Source: Mobiluncus massiliensis (GTDB taxonomy: Bacteria > Actinomycetota > Actinomycetes > Actinomycetales > Actinomycetaceae). From it: a DNA stretch of 64,000 nucleotides. Shown here piece after piece: positions 11,798 to 20,192 of this stretch; the first letter of the stretch is position 1; each line of letters opens with the position of its first letter. Location of the stretch: positions 1,922,001-1,986,000 of the forward strand of contig NZ_OX458329.1 in the NCBI RefSeq assembly GCF_949769255.1, read 5' to 3'. The notes beneath the pieces were generated by a model that was given only the letters and a program-made list of their open reading frames with translations, searched no databases and had not been told where the DNA came from. The position numbers were made by a program, and so were the translations under genes.

Positions 11798-13510
11798 TTA
11801 CGCTGTCTGAGATTTTGTGGAAGAGCCGCTGGGTTGTTTGATGTGACCAGACTGGTTCTTTTGAGGGGTGGGCTTGCTAGAACCATTAGGAGAGCCGGTC
11901 GCCTCACCAGCCTGTTTCACCGGGACGTCGTTAATCCGGTAGCCGTACTTGACATGGTTGTACTCCTTGGAAGCGTCGATGGTGATGGTTTTGGTGTTAA
12001 CCGGCGGGTACAGCACCGGAACAGTCCACTTTTCACCTGGTTTCAACAGCGGAATGGCGCCCAGGCTTCCACCCGTCACCACCCCGTGTATATTTTTCCC
12101 GTCAACACCGATACGCGGATATTCCAACGGCACGGTGCGCGCCGAACCGAGCAGAATATCAGGCCCGTAGAAAACAGAGCTGATATTGGTAGTCGTCTCT
12201 TCTGGACGGTGAAAACCGCCAAGGTTCAAAGACATAGAGCCCACCTGGTCAACGGCTTCCACCGTGAAGGTCACCAGGGTGTAGTTCGGGTAGGCTACGG
12301 CCTCAGAAGTGGAGATTTGCACATACTGGGGCTTACTGGTTTCACTGCGGCTGACATTGTAAAGCACCGCCTGGGGCCAGTCAGATTCCTGGGCATAAGG
12401 GGCGGGCATTTGTGCGCTGGCCGCCTGCAGTTCAAGGATTTCCTTTTTAACCGGAGTGTTTATGGAAACCTGCACCCGTCGATTTTTTGCCCGCGCGGCG
12501 TCGTCAGTATTCGGCACGGCCGGTTGCGTATCGCCCTTGCCCGAAGCACTAAAGGTGAACCCGGACAACTCCGATTTCCCTTCCAGCACGGCCTTCACCG
12601 CATTCGCTCGGTTTTCACTCAAGGCCTGGTTCCCAATAGTCGGCTCAGGCACGTTATCGGTGTGACCCACGATAGTGACCTCACCCGGCTCATGAGTCGC
12701 CAGTGTTTTCGCCAAGTCATCCAAAGTCGCCTGAGCTTCGGGTTTAATGTCCCACTTGCCCGTATCAAAAAACACGTCGGCCGCCAAAGTCACATCCAGG
12801 CTCTTTGAACTGGAAGCCACGTCCATGCCTGGAACTATAGTGAAAGCCGAATACTCCCCGTGGTTGTCTTTCGGGGCCTTGTCGGGCAGGCTATCCAAAG
12901 CTTTTTTCAGCGACTTCGGGGCTTTGGTCGCATCCTGGACCGGAACATCGTAGGCGAAACCGATGAGTCCCAAATCGACCCCAACCGTGCCCGGATTATC
13001 CCCGATGTCCCCGAAAGGTACCAGGACGCTTTCGGAAATCGGGTCTCCGTCTTTGCCGCTGAAACTGCTGTTCTTGGTGTCGGTCCCATCCTGTTTGACG
13101 TAGGGAACGTGTTCTTGGTCATCACGCCAAGGTTCAAAAACCTCGGTGTCCGTCAACAGATACATCCCCGAATACTCCTTTTGCGCAGGATAATCCGGGG
13201 TGGTGAGAGCCGTTCCGACACTGGTTTTCACCATGACGGAGTTCACGTCATCGACGCCCACTGTGAGCGCCAGCGCCGAATTGCCGTTATCCAGCCGATA
13301 CAGCGGCCCTACCTGGGCCCACATAGAACCGGCTTCGAAGTCGGCTTTCAGGTCGATGGCGCCTGGTAGGCTCTGCGGCGCCTCCTTACTGGCCGAAGAG
13401 TCAGTCTTGGCTGGTTTTGGGGTATCTTTCCCGCCGTGTACACATCCCGTCAACGCCAGCGCCGCCACGAAGGTCGCCGCCACCAGCATCCTCAAACCAC
13501 GTTTCACCAT
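11798..13510 (-). CDS. OmpA-like domain lipoprotein
   Basis: A 570-residue lipoprotein. The signal peptide ends in a lipobox (LALTGC, Cys23), so it should be attached to the outer face of the membrane. A central OmpA/MotB-type peptidoglycan-binding domain (roughly residues 225-345) shows DVFFDTGKWDIKPEA, VTIVGHTDN, LSENRANAV and NRRVQVSI. The flanking regions (about 30-220 and 350-535) look beta-rich and match nothing I know. The tail is Lys/Ser/Gln-rich. It lies 156 bases downstream of the prepilin peptidase gene on the same strand, so a role in holding the pilus machine to the wall is a reasonable inference. Confidence 0.88.
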   Translation of the reverse strand: MVKRGLRMLVAATFVAALALTGCVHGGKDTPKPAKTDSSASKEAPQSLPGAIDLKADFEAGSMWAQVGPLYRLDNGNSALALTVGVDDVNSVMVKTSVGTALTTPDYPAQKEYSGMYLLTDTEVFEPWRDDQEHVPYVKQDGTDTKNSSFSGKDGDPISESVLVPFGDIGDNPGTVGVDLGLIGFAYDVPVQDATKAPKSLKKALDSLPDKAPKDNHGEYSAFTIVPGMDVASSSKSLDVTLAADVFFDTGKWDIKPEAQATLDDLAKTLATHEPGEVTIVGHTDNVPEPTIGNQALSENRANAVKAVLEGKSELSGFTFSASGKGDTQPAVPNTDDAARAKNRRVQVSINTPVKKEILELQAASAQMPAPYAQESDWPQAVLYNVSRSETSKPQYVQISTSEAVAYPNYTLVTFTVEAVDQVGSMSLNLGGFHRPEETTTNISSVFYGPDILLGSARTVPLEYPRIGVDGKNIHGVVTGGSLGAIPLLKPGEKWTVPVLYPPVNTKTITIDASKEYNHVKYGYRINDVPVKQAGEATGSPNGSSKPTPQKNQSGHIKQPSGSSTKSQTA

Positions 13511-13666
13511 GAAAGCCAGCTTTCCGTAGTAGTCACACTCAATTTGCAGATTAACAAGCTAAAGTAAAACCCCAGTTTTAGCCCTGTTAAATTCAGGTAA
13601 AAATATCCCACCGATTGCCTCCAGAAACCCGGTTTTCCGCTGGGATTGCATTCCTTCCCCGACATT

Positions 13667-14362
13667 TTAGACAAAAAGTCCCAGGAGCCAGACCATCCAG
13701 GCTCCGACAATCATGTAGGGACCGTAGGCAATCATGGTGTCACGTTTGGCACGGCGGGTGACCAGCAAGGTGATTGCCACAATTCCAGCGAGTATCCATC
13801 CCAGAATTACCCCATAAAATAACGCCGTCCAACTCTGCGATGCCAACATCATCCCCAATGGAAAAGCCAACTTAACATCCCCCAGACCGAGCCCGGTCTT
13901 GAGCAAGGTGAGGAGGAACATCGCTGCGGAAAAAGCCAGAGCCCCCAGTAGAGCACGAATCCCGACGGCCACGCCGGAGCCGTGCACCGGGGATATCTGG
14001 GGGACGAGGTTCGCGGCGATAATGCCGGCAATCAGCGCAGCCAGCTCTGTGACAGTCACAAAACCCACAATCTGATTAGGCAACAGATGCTTTTGCGCAT
14101 CCGTAACAATCAAGATGGGGGTCACCGCAGCGAACACCAAAGCAACCAGCACAGTGGGACCCGCCTCACTGAAAAAACGTAGGGCAATGAGAGAGGCAAG
14201 GCCGCAAACTATGGCAGTGGAAACAGCCAGGAAAATCGGCGAAGAAGGTCCGGCAGACTCATGAAAATAGTCGGGGAGTTTTTTGCGGAAGAATAATGCG
14301 ACCGCGCCCCCCAAGATTGCCCCCAAGGGTAGTACAATCCACGACGATAAATCGAGGGTCAT
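13667..14362 (-). CDS. Prepilin peptidase (TadV/CpaA type)
   Basis: A 231-residue polytopic aspartic protease that removes the leader from Flp-type prepilins. The two catalytic aspartates are expected in VTDAQKHLLPNQI and GLGDVKLAFPLG; both motifs are intact. About six to seven membrane helices are visible and there is no N-methylase extension, as in short TadV enzymes, although an N-terminal extra helix makes it longer than the minimum. Its ATG overlaps the stop of the TadG-like gene (ATGA). Substrates nearby are Flp (17141-17356), the Flp-like fusion (15533-17047) and the TadE-like pseudopilins. Confidence 0.92.
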   Translation of the reverse strand: MTLDLSSWIVLPLGAILGGAVALFFRKKLPDYFHESAGPSSPIFLAVSTAIVCGLASLIALRFFSEAGPTVLVALVFAAVTPILIVTDAQKHLLPNQIVGFVTVTELAALIAGIIAANLVPQISPVHGSGVAVGIRALLGALAFSAAMFLLTLLKTGLGLGDVKLAFPLGMMLASQSWTALFYGVILGWILAGIVAITLLVTRRAKRDTMIAYGPYMIVGAWMVWLLGLFV

Positions 14363-14967
14363 TGATTAACGAGTCTGGTGTGAATCGTTGTCTCTGGAGG
14401 GAACCCAGGGGGTGGGGGAGCTTTCGGATCCAAACCCGGGGGCATACTCATCCAGCACACGCCCGACCAAAACAAACCGATTTGGCCACCACGCAGGCAA
14501 ACTCCCTTGTCCTTAACCTTCAACATCGCATACGACTCAGCCCGCATTTTAACGGTGTCGGACTTTTCAATCGTGTCAAAGTTACGAACCTTCGCATAGG
14601 TCTTTGCCGGAGCCATAGTCAGATAAGACAACAACTCATTGTTATTAGCAGCTGCAAAAGCATCTGCCGAAGCCGCAGAACCAGCAGCAAAAGACGTCGC
14701 CGGATGCCCAGCGAAAGCCCAGAAGGTCGCATTCGTGGGAGAAGCCAAATTCGCCTGATAAGAAACATTAATCGTATCTGCCCAATGACGCGCCCCACCC
14801 AGAGCCGCCGCATCCGCCGCAGTCGAGGAATTACGCTGGTCAGTAGTAGCCGACCCCAACATCAGGAAGACGATTGAGAAAGCCGCCAACGCCCCCAGAA
14901 TAGCCACCGTCCCCAACAAGGAAACCGCACCATCCTCGCTTTTCAATCGTTTCAACATCCGATTCAT
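14359..14967 (-). CDS. TadG/TadE-like pilus-assembly protein
   Basis: A 202-residue protein starting with a short basic segment, then DGAVSLLGTVAILGALAAFS, a hydrophobic helix of the Flp/TadE/TadG kind, followed by the typical STAADAAALGGARHW segment of TadG-like proteins. The remainder is external, with two cysteines (KGVCLRGG, SGVCWMS) near the C-terminus. In Tad systems such proteins act as minor pilins or scaffold for assembly. It sits between a lipoprotein gene and the prepilin peptidase and is coupled to the latter. The assignment to TadG rather than TadE is tentative. Confidence 0.82.
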   Translation of the reverse strand: MNRMLKRLKSEDGAVSLLGTVAILGALAAFSIVFLMLGSATTDQRNSSTAADAAALGGARHWADTINVSYQANLASPTNATFWAFAGHPATSFAAGSAASADAFAAANNNELLSYLTMAPAKTYAKVRNFDTIEKSDTVKMRAESYAMLKVKDKGVCLRGGQIGLFWSGVCWMSMPPGLDPKAPPPPGFPPETTIHTRLVNQ

Positions 14968-14979
14968 GGACTTTCCTAT

Positions 14980-15489
14980 CTAAAGAATCTTGATAGATTC
15001 AGCGACTTTATCCAGATTTGCCTGGTTCTGTTTTTCAAACATGGCAGCAATGGAAACTACCGTATTGTCGTCAATCTTTATAAACCAGGCCCGGCTCGCT
15101 AGGTTTTGATCACTAATCGTGAAGTCCAGGGTACGCACGTCATGTCCCTGCATTTTGATGTTTTCCACCCGACCTGGCTGTAGGTTGTACTCAAACCCGG
15201 TCGCTTGGGAAACGAACGTACCTTCTGCCTGTGGAATCTCAGTTACGGTAGCGTCCTGATTACCGACCACGTAGTTATACAAGTTTTTTGAAGCGTGGAT
15301 ATTGCTCCAGTTAAAGAATTCGCCATCCGTATTGTCATAATCTTTGGGATAGGCAAACTCAACCTTGCCAGCAACTGTGTCAGTCTCCCAGCCGTCGGGT
15401 ACTTTCGGGGCTGCCTCGCCACCACCGGCGCAACCAGTCAGAGAAACTGCACAGACCGCAAACATGGCCCAAATCGCTTTGTGTTTCAT
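14980..15489 (-). CDS. Lipoprotein in the Tad locus
   Basis: About 169 residues from the ATG at 15489, chosen because AAAGG precedes it and it leaves a compact signal peptide; a longer reading adds nine residues. The signal ends in a lipobox (VSLTGC), predicting a membrane-anchored external protein. The mature part has a single alpha/beta domain with FAYPKDYDN and a C-terminal Lys/Ile-rich end (DKVAESIKIL), resembling PsbP/Mog1-like fold lipoproteins, though this resemblance is loose. It lies 43 bases after the Flp-like fusion gene and 12 bases before the TadG-like gene. Confidence 0.82.
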   Translation of the reverse strand: MKHKAIWAMFAVCAVSLTGCAGGGEAAPKVPDGWETDTVAGKVEFAYPKDYDNTDGEFFNWSNIHASKNLYNYVVGNQDATVTEIPQAEGTFVSQATGFEYNLQPGRVENIKMQGHDVRTLDFTISDQNLASRAWFIKIDDNTVVSIAAMFEKQNQANLDKVAESIKIL

Positions 15490-15532
15490 TACAAACCTTT
15501 CTATCAACACCAACAAAACACCACTACATATC

Positions 15533-17047
15533 CTACGGTTTAGGATTGTAAGTTTCTACATGCCTCTTTCCCGCCGAATCCGGCGCCGACAGGTACTGGG
15601 TGGAGAGAGTCTTGCGGTTATCGGTGGACCACTCGTTGTTGCTGTGTACCAGGATTAAGTCCATACCGGATTCGCCTGAATTTTTATCTGTGGCGAAAGT
15701 CTGAGTGGTGGACACCCCATGTTGATATAGGGCTTTCGCGACCGGGTTATCCGCTCCCGGATCTGATTCATACATGCCCCCGTTGGCGATAATTTGAGCC
15801 GCGTGCACCGGGTTGGAACTAAGGGTATCGCTGTTGATTTGCGCCCTCACTTTGGCACGTAACGCAGGATCTTTGATGTCTTTGAGTTTCAACGTTGTGG
15901 TGGTCGTCGCGGCAGAAGAGACGAAGTCGTGCTTACCACTTTGATTCGGGCCAAATTTAGACCTGCTGGGATCTGTTGCCCCTGACCGCTTCGACTTAAC
16001 AGTGCCGGCAGTCATTGAGATACCAGCATTGGCATTCATGTCTCTAGTAGTAATGAGTTTGATGCCGAGGGGTTCTCCCTTGGCGTCACGTTCGGTGACG
16101 ATTTGGAATGCCCCTTTATATCCAGCACCGGCATAGAGAGAGGGAGACTTGATGTCAAAAGTATTTTCGGCGCCATCTTCCGTGCCCCACTTTGCCTTGG
16201 ATTTGATGCCCAGAGACGCCGCAGCCTTGGCGTCAAAAGTACCGCTCACGGTGTGTTTCTTGTTGCCGGTGACCGAGTCCTCAGCCCATTGCGCGTTTCC
16301 ACTCAGGGAGACGGCTACGCTGGCATCAACCGAGGTAGCCGTGGAATTATCCCCTATTTTATTTCCAAACTTTGCTTTGCCGCTGGCAGATGCGTCAACT
16401 TGCCAATACTTCCAGTCCTCAGCGACATTGAGCTGATTACCATTCTTGTCTGTGAGATGTTCTAATCCCCTGGCTTCGTGGGTTCGTTGCGCTTCATCAG
16501 CAATTTTCTTAAGCGCTTCAATACAGCCGCTTTGACCGGCTTGGCAGCGGTAAACCTGCGTTTCGCCCTTGGATCCGCCCAGTTCAGCATTCGCACTAAG
16601 TTCCGCCGTTACGCCATAACCCTTAGTGTCCAGATCTTTTCCGACAGAGCCGTTCAATGAGAGCCCATCACTATTCTCAACTACCAGTTCGTAACTACCA
16701 TCGGAGTATTGTTTCAGTTGCATCTTTTGTTTTCCCTGGTAGTCACCCCCCACGTTAAAAATTTGTATAGGAACGGTGCCGCCGATTTTGTTTACCGAAT
16801 TCATCGAATTTTCAGCAGCCAAGACTTTGTCTGGAATTGCGGAATTAGCCGAAACGCTGGCGGAGCATCCGGCGTTGCCGCCGCTGATTGCGCCGGAAAT
16901 TTTGCACACCAAGGTGTCGCCCCACCCTTGTGCGGCCCCGATGATGACCGCAATCAGAATGCCCGCGGCCGCAATCATGCCCGCGTATTCCAAACTGGCC
17001 TGACCGCGTTCAGAACTTTTCAGATACCTCAACCATTTGCTCAACAC
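15533..17047 (-). CDS. Large Flp-like prepilin fused to a secreted domain
   Basis: A 504-residue protein. Its N-terminus (SERGQASLEYAGMIAAAG) has the features of an Flp prepilin: basic leader, cleavage expected at Gly15/Gln16, Glu at +5 (Glu20), and a hydrophobic helix that closely resembles that of the Flp pilin encoded just upstream (17141-17356), including GWG shortly after the helix. Unlike Flp it continues for about 440 residues. The extension has two cysteines near the helix, another pair (YRCQAGQSGC), and a long Ala/Gly/Ser/Lys-rich, alternating, beta-like central part. No enzyme motif is visible. A minor pilin or tip adhesin is the natural inference. It follows flp after a hairpin. 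Confidence 0.88.
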   Translation of the reverse strand: MLSKWLRYLKSSERGQASLEYAGMIAAAGILIAVIIGAAQGWGDTLVCKISGAISGGNAGCSASVSANSAIPDKVLAAENSMNSVNKIGGTVPIQIFNVGGDYQGKQKMQLKQYSDGSYELVVENSDGLSLNGSVGKDLDTKGYGVTAELSANAELGGSKGETQVYRCQAGQSGCIEALKKIADEAQRTHEARGLEHLTDKNGNQLNVAEDWKYWQVDASASGKAKFGNKIGDNSTATSVDASVAVSLSGNAQWAEDSVTGNKKHTVSGTFDAKAAASLGIKSKAKWGTEDGAENTFDIKSPSLYAGAGYKGAFQIVTERDAKGEPLGIKLITTRDMNANAGISMTAGTVKSKRSGATDPSRSKFGPNQSGKHDFVSSAATTTTTLKLKDIKDPALRAKVRAQINSDTLSSNPVHAAQIIANGGMYESDPGADNPVAKALYQHGVSTTQTFATDKNSGESGMDLILVHSNNEWSTDNRKTLSTQYLSAPDSAGKRHVETYNPKP

Positions 17048-17084
17048 GTTCCCACCCCATCGAAAAATTTTTTTACCAACAATA

Positions 17085-17124
17085 GTTGTGCCCCGCGCCC
17101 AGTGATACGGGCACGGGGCACAAC
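17085..17124 (-). terminator. Hairpin after flp
   Basis: A 16-bp stem (GTTGTGCCCCG arms, one G-T pair) with an 8-base loop lies between the flp stop and the Flp-like fusion gene. On the minus strand a T/A-rich stretch follows only after about 15 bases, so it is likely a partial terminator or mRNA-end stabiliser that raises flp over the downstream genes. Confidence 0.65.
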
Positions 17125-17140
17125 CGCAACACAGGCTCTA

Positions 17141-17356
17141 TTAGCCGCCAATCTTGGCAATAGCAGCGCTAATCTTGGCAACGAGTTCGCTGCCCCAGCC
17201 GGATGCCGCAGCCACAATCGCGGCGATGATGATACCGGCCACAGCAATCATGCCGGCGTATTCGATAGAGTTCTGGCCTTCTTCGGTTTCGGTCAGCTTG
17301 GTCAACTTAACCTGAGCCGCAATCAAAGCGTTATCAATCTTGGATTGAATAGACAT
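17141..17356 (-). CDS. flp: Flp pilin (major pilin)
   Basis: A 71-residue pilin. The basic/hydrophilic leader ends at Gly27/Gln28 (EEGQNSIEYAG), with Glu32 at +5 and Tyr at +6 as in Flp pilins; the hydrophobic helix MIAVAGIIIAAIVAAASGWG follows and a short tail ends KISAAIAKIGG. The mature pilin would be about 44 residues. The ribosome site AAAGGAG is strong. It is flanked by a hairpin on its 3' side and a 100-base gap on its 5' side, consistent with separate, high expression. The prepilin peptidase for it is at 13667-14362. Confidence 0.95.
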   Translation of the reverse strand: MSIQSKIDNALIAAQVKLTKLTETEEGQNSIEYAGMIAVAGIIIAAIVAAASGWGSELVAKISAAIAKIGG

Positions 17357-17456
17357 TTTGTTTCTCCTTTTGGTACTAGCGAGTCAACGGTCGTCAACTT
17401 CGTTTGCACTTTTATTCTGGCTACGGACCCGCCCCACCTTCTTGGGGCATTCGCCC

Positions 17457-18104
17457 CTAAAGCGCCCCAACTTCCAAACACGTCAAATCCACCGAAAAAG
17501 CCCGGTCACGCCACACTATGGCGGCTTGATTACGATCATTGACCCCGATTTTTTTGTACGAGGCGTTCAAGTAGTTCTTTACCGTGCGTTCGGAAAGGAA
17601 CAGTTCCTTTGCGATTTCTTTGTTGGACATTCCTTGGACCACAAAATCCAAAATCTCGGCTTCCCGTTGGCTGACATCATCGCGGATATCGAAGTGTTCA
17701 CTCGCCGCCGCTTTTAGCCCGCGCCCTGCAGTTTTGCTCATCACCATGCCCCCGTTCAGGCAGGTTTTAATGACCCCCCCGATTTCTTCAGGGGTGATAT
17801 CGCCCAGCACGAGGTAGCCTGAGGCTCCCCCGCGCATGGCAGCTTGGATAATGGCGGGTTCTTCGGAATGGGTCACCATGATGATGGGCACTTCGGTGTC
17901 ATTTTGTTCTAAAACCCCAAGCCCGGACAGTTTCGGCATCCGCACGTCCAACAGTGCCAAATCCAGAGCCTTACCGCGCAAAATTTCGAGAGCCTGTGCG
18001 CCGTCTCCAGCTTCCAAAATCTCTATCTGCGGGCAGTATTGACGCAAAATCGAGATAATGCCAAACCGCATAATGGGCGCATCATCAGCTACCAGTACTT
18101 TCAT
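17457..18104 (-). CDS. NarL/FixJ-type response regulator
   Basis: A 215-residue DNA-binding regulator. The receiver domain has the acidic pair near residues 7-8 (ADDAP), the phospho-acceptor Asp53 (LLDVRMPKLSG) and Lys/Thr switch residues. The C-terminal LuxR-type helix-turn-helix reads VSQREAEILDFVVQGMSNKEIA then SERTVKNYLNASYKKIGV. It lies 14 bases after the histidine kinase gene, which overlaps tadC, so the pair is embedded in the pilus operon. The likely target is the flp/tad region, but no binding site can be defined here. Confidence 0.94.
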   Translation of the reverse strand: MKVLVADDAPIMRFGIISILRQYCPQIEILEAGDGAQALEILRGKALDLALLDVRMPKLSGLGVLEQNDTEVPIIMVTHSEEPAIIQAAMRGGASGYLVLGDITPEEIGGVIKTCLNGGMVMSKTAGRGLKAAASEHFDIRDDVSQREAEILDFVVQGMSNKEIAKELFLSERTVKNYLNASYKKIGVNDRNQAAIVWRDRAFSVDLTCLEVGAL

Positions 18105-18118
18105 GAAATCCTCCTCAA

Positions 18119-19306
18119 TTACTCGTCAAGTGGAATTGCTAAAGTGATTTTTGTGCCGCCCCCACTGTGGGACACGATGTTGACCGACCCTCCCAAGGCG
18201 CGGACTCTTTCTTGCATCCCCACCAGACCGAAGTGACCGCGCAAGGCGAGGTTGGCTAGCTTGTCGGTGGGCAGCCCGATCCCGTTGTCAATAATGGTCA
18301 GGAACAAGGAGTCCTGGTTCTTAACGACTTCGACTCTGACTTCGGTCGCGTGGGAGTGTCTGCGCACGTTCTCCAGCAGTTCTTGCAGAACTTTCACGAC
18401 CGCCCACTGGGCATCAGGGTTGATGGGAGGGAGTTTCAGCGGAATCGCGGTTTCCACCGAGATGGCATTATCAGCCCGAAACTGCTCGACAGCCAGAACC
18501 AAAGTTTCCCGAAAATCCTGCTGCGAGAGGGTGCGCAGACCGGTGAGCACCTCCCTGGCTTCCCGTGAGGACTGCCGACAGGCATCGCGAATTGCCTCCA
18601 TTTGCGGCAAAGCCGCCGAGTTTTCGGCACGCAAAGTTTGCAGGGTCGCCGCCGCAATCATTTCGGTGCCGTGAACGGTTTTGGCCAAAGAGTCGTGCAG
18701 TTCACGAGACATTTCTAGGCGTTCGGATTGGATTAGGTTGACTTCGCGTTCATGGGCGGAGCGTTCCATGGCGGCCGACAGGGTCGCGAAGTTGTGGCGA
18801 ATCACCATCCCCAGCACTTGCCCGAACAATATCAGGGCATACTGCACCAGGACTTCTAGGGACACGGTCGCCCCCAACTGGTTAGTGACCAGGAAAATCA
18901 CCACGATGAACGCCGGTCCCATGAGAAAAGGCAGCAAACCGTCCGAGATCAACATATACAAACTGGCGGACACTGCGGCGTAAATGACCAGGTAGGCGCT
19001 CCAACCATCGTTGCCTTGGATAATGCTCAAACCCATCAGGGTCAAAGTCGCGTCGCAAACCTGCCAACGGCGCAAAGACTGAACCATCAGCCGATTGCGT
19101 CGGCTGCGCCACAGCAGCACAAAATTTAGCCCGGCCAAAGCCAGGAAAGCCGCCCACACCTGTAGCGGTTTCGGCTCCGGGTTCGCCACCAGGCAAATTC
19201 CTAGCAGCACCACCCGCACGTCCAAAGCAATCAAGATGGGACCGCGCAGCATCAGATTGCGCAGCTGCTCCTGCAGGTTGCCGTTGGTGCTAACCCAGGA
19301 AGGCAT
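18119..19306 (-). CDS. Sensor histidine kinase (HisKA_3 type)
   Basis: About 395 residues from the ATG at 19306; a longer reading starts 14 codons earlier and the next Met is at residue 19. Six hydrophobic segments fill residues about 24-170 with little external loop, so the signal is probably sensed in or near the membrane. The dimerisation helix carries His204 in SRELHDSLAKTVHG. The ATPase domain shows ELLENVRRHS (N box) and DNGIGLP (G1) and ends GGGTKITLAIPL. The start lies inside the last codons of tadC (17-base overlap) and the response regulator gene follows immediately, which indicates co-regulation with the pilus genes. Confidence 0.93.
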   Translation of the reverse strand: MPSWVSTNGNLQEQLRNLMLRGPILIALDVRVVLLGICLVANPEPKPLQVWAAFLALAGLNFVLLWRSRRNRLMVQSLRRWQVCDATLTLMGLSIIQGNDGWSAYLVIYAAVSASLYMLISDGLLPFLMGPAFIVVIFLVTNQLGATVSLEVLVQYALILFGQVLGMVIRHNFATLSAAMERSAHEREVNLIQSERLEMSRELHDSLAKTVHGTEMIAAATLQTLRAENSAALPQMEAIRDACRQSSREAREVLTGLRTLSQQDFRETLVLAVEQFRADNAISVETAIPLKLPPINPDAQWAVVKVLQELLENVRRHSHATEVRVEVVKNQDSLFLTIIDNGIGLPTDKLANLALRGHFGLVGMQERVRALGGSVNIVSHSGGGTKITLAIPLDE

Positions 19307-20192
19307 TGAAAGCACCGCTTTGCAAAATCGGCAGGAACAGGGAGGCAAACATCAGCACGACCGCACCAGGAACCACCAGGACGGTAGCAATTAAGGATAC
19401 TTTTGCGGTCGCCCGCCCGGCTTGTCGCCGTACCTGTGCCGCATGGTCGCGACGAACCTCTACCGCGATGGACGTCAAGGCATCCGACAGCTGTACCCCC
19501 AGTTCCTCAGCTTGCAGAATTGCGGTCACGAAAGAATCCATTGAGTCGGAAGGAACCCGCTCCCGCATGGAACTGAAGGCTTGCCGCCGAGGGATTCCCA
19601 CCCCCATTTCATAAAGTACGGTGGAGAGTTCTTCGGCCAGCGGCCCGTCATAGAACTGAGTAACGGTCTGGATGGATTTACGGAAAGACATCCCCGAAGA
19701 CACCGTTACCCCCAGCACATCAAGGAAATCCGGCAAACTGGATTCAACTTCGGCACGCCGGTCCTTTGCCGAGAGCAGAATCCAAATCCACATCCACTCC
19801 GCCAAACCAATCCCAAAAATGGCCGCCATCACAACGTTACCTTGGATCAGGAAAGGCGCGGCGACCAGCACAGCGACCACGATGAAACCGGAGTGGCGCT
19901 GAATAAACAGCGAGGGGGTCAAGCCTTCAGGGTGCCCGGCCGCATCGAGAGTACGAATCAACAGGCGGCGGCGCGACGGAGGATACAGGAACCCCAACCC
20001 CCCTTGTGCGACTTCCCCAATCCGGTCGATGACCGCTTCAAAAGCACGAAACGCTTTCTTTTGAGCGGTAGGAGCGGCCTCTACCGACTGATCGACCTTG
20101 GTGACGGTGATGATACGCAAAGACCATGCCGCCAGCAAGAACAGCATCGAGGCCAGGACCGGGGCGAGGATAGGAAAGAATGTGAGCATCAA
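19290..20192 (-). CDS. tadC: Tad pilus inner-membrane platform protein TadC
   Basis: A 300-residue type II secretion F-domain protein. N- and C-terminal membrane helices flank the conserved cytoplasmic region (SSLPDFLDVLGVTVSSGMSF and LYEMGVGIPRRQAF). With TadB it forms the platform on which the TadA ATPase works. Its ATG overlaps the tadB stop (ATGA) and its end overlaps the kinase gene. Length is normal. Confidence 0.94.
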   Translation of the reverse strand: MMLTFFPILAPVLASMLFLLAAWSLRIITVTKVDQSVEAAPTAQKKAFRAFEAVIDRIGEVAQGGLGFLYPPSRRRLLIRTLDAAGHPEGLTPSLFIQRHSGFIVVAVLVAAPFLIQGNVVMAAIFGIGLAEWMWIWILLSAKDRRAEVESSLPDFLDVLGVTVSSGMSFRKSIQTVTQFYDGPLAEELSTVLYEMGVGIPRRQAFSSMRERVPSDSMDSFVTAILQAEELGVQLSDALTSIAVEVRRDHAAQVRRQAGRATAKVSLIATVLVVPGAVVLMFASLFLPILQSGAFNAFLG

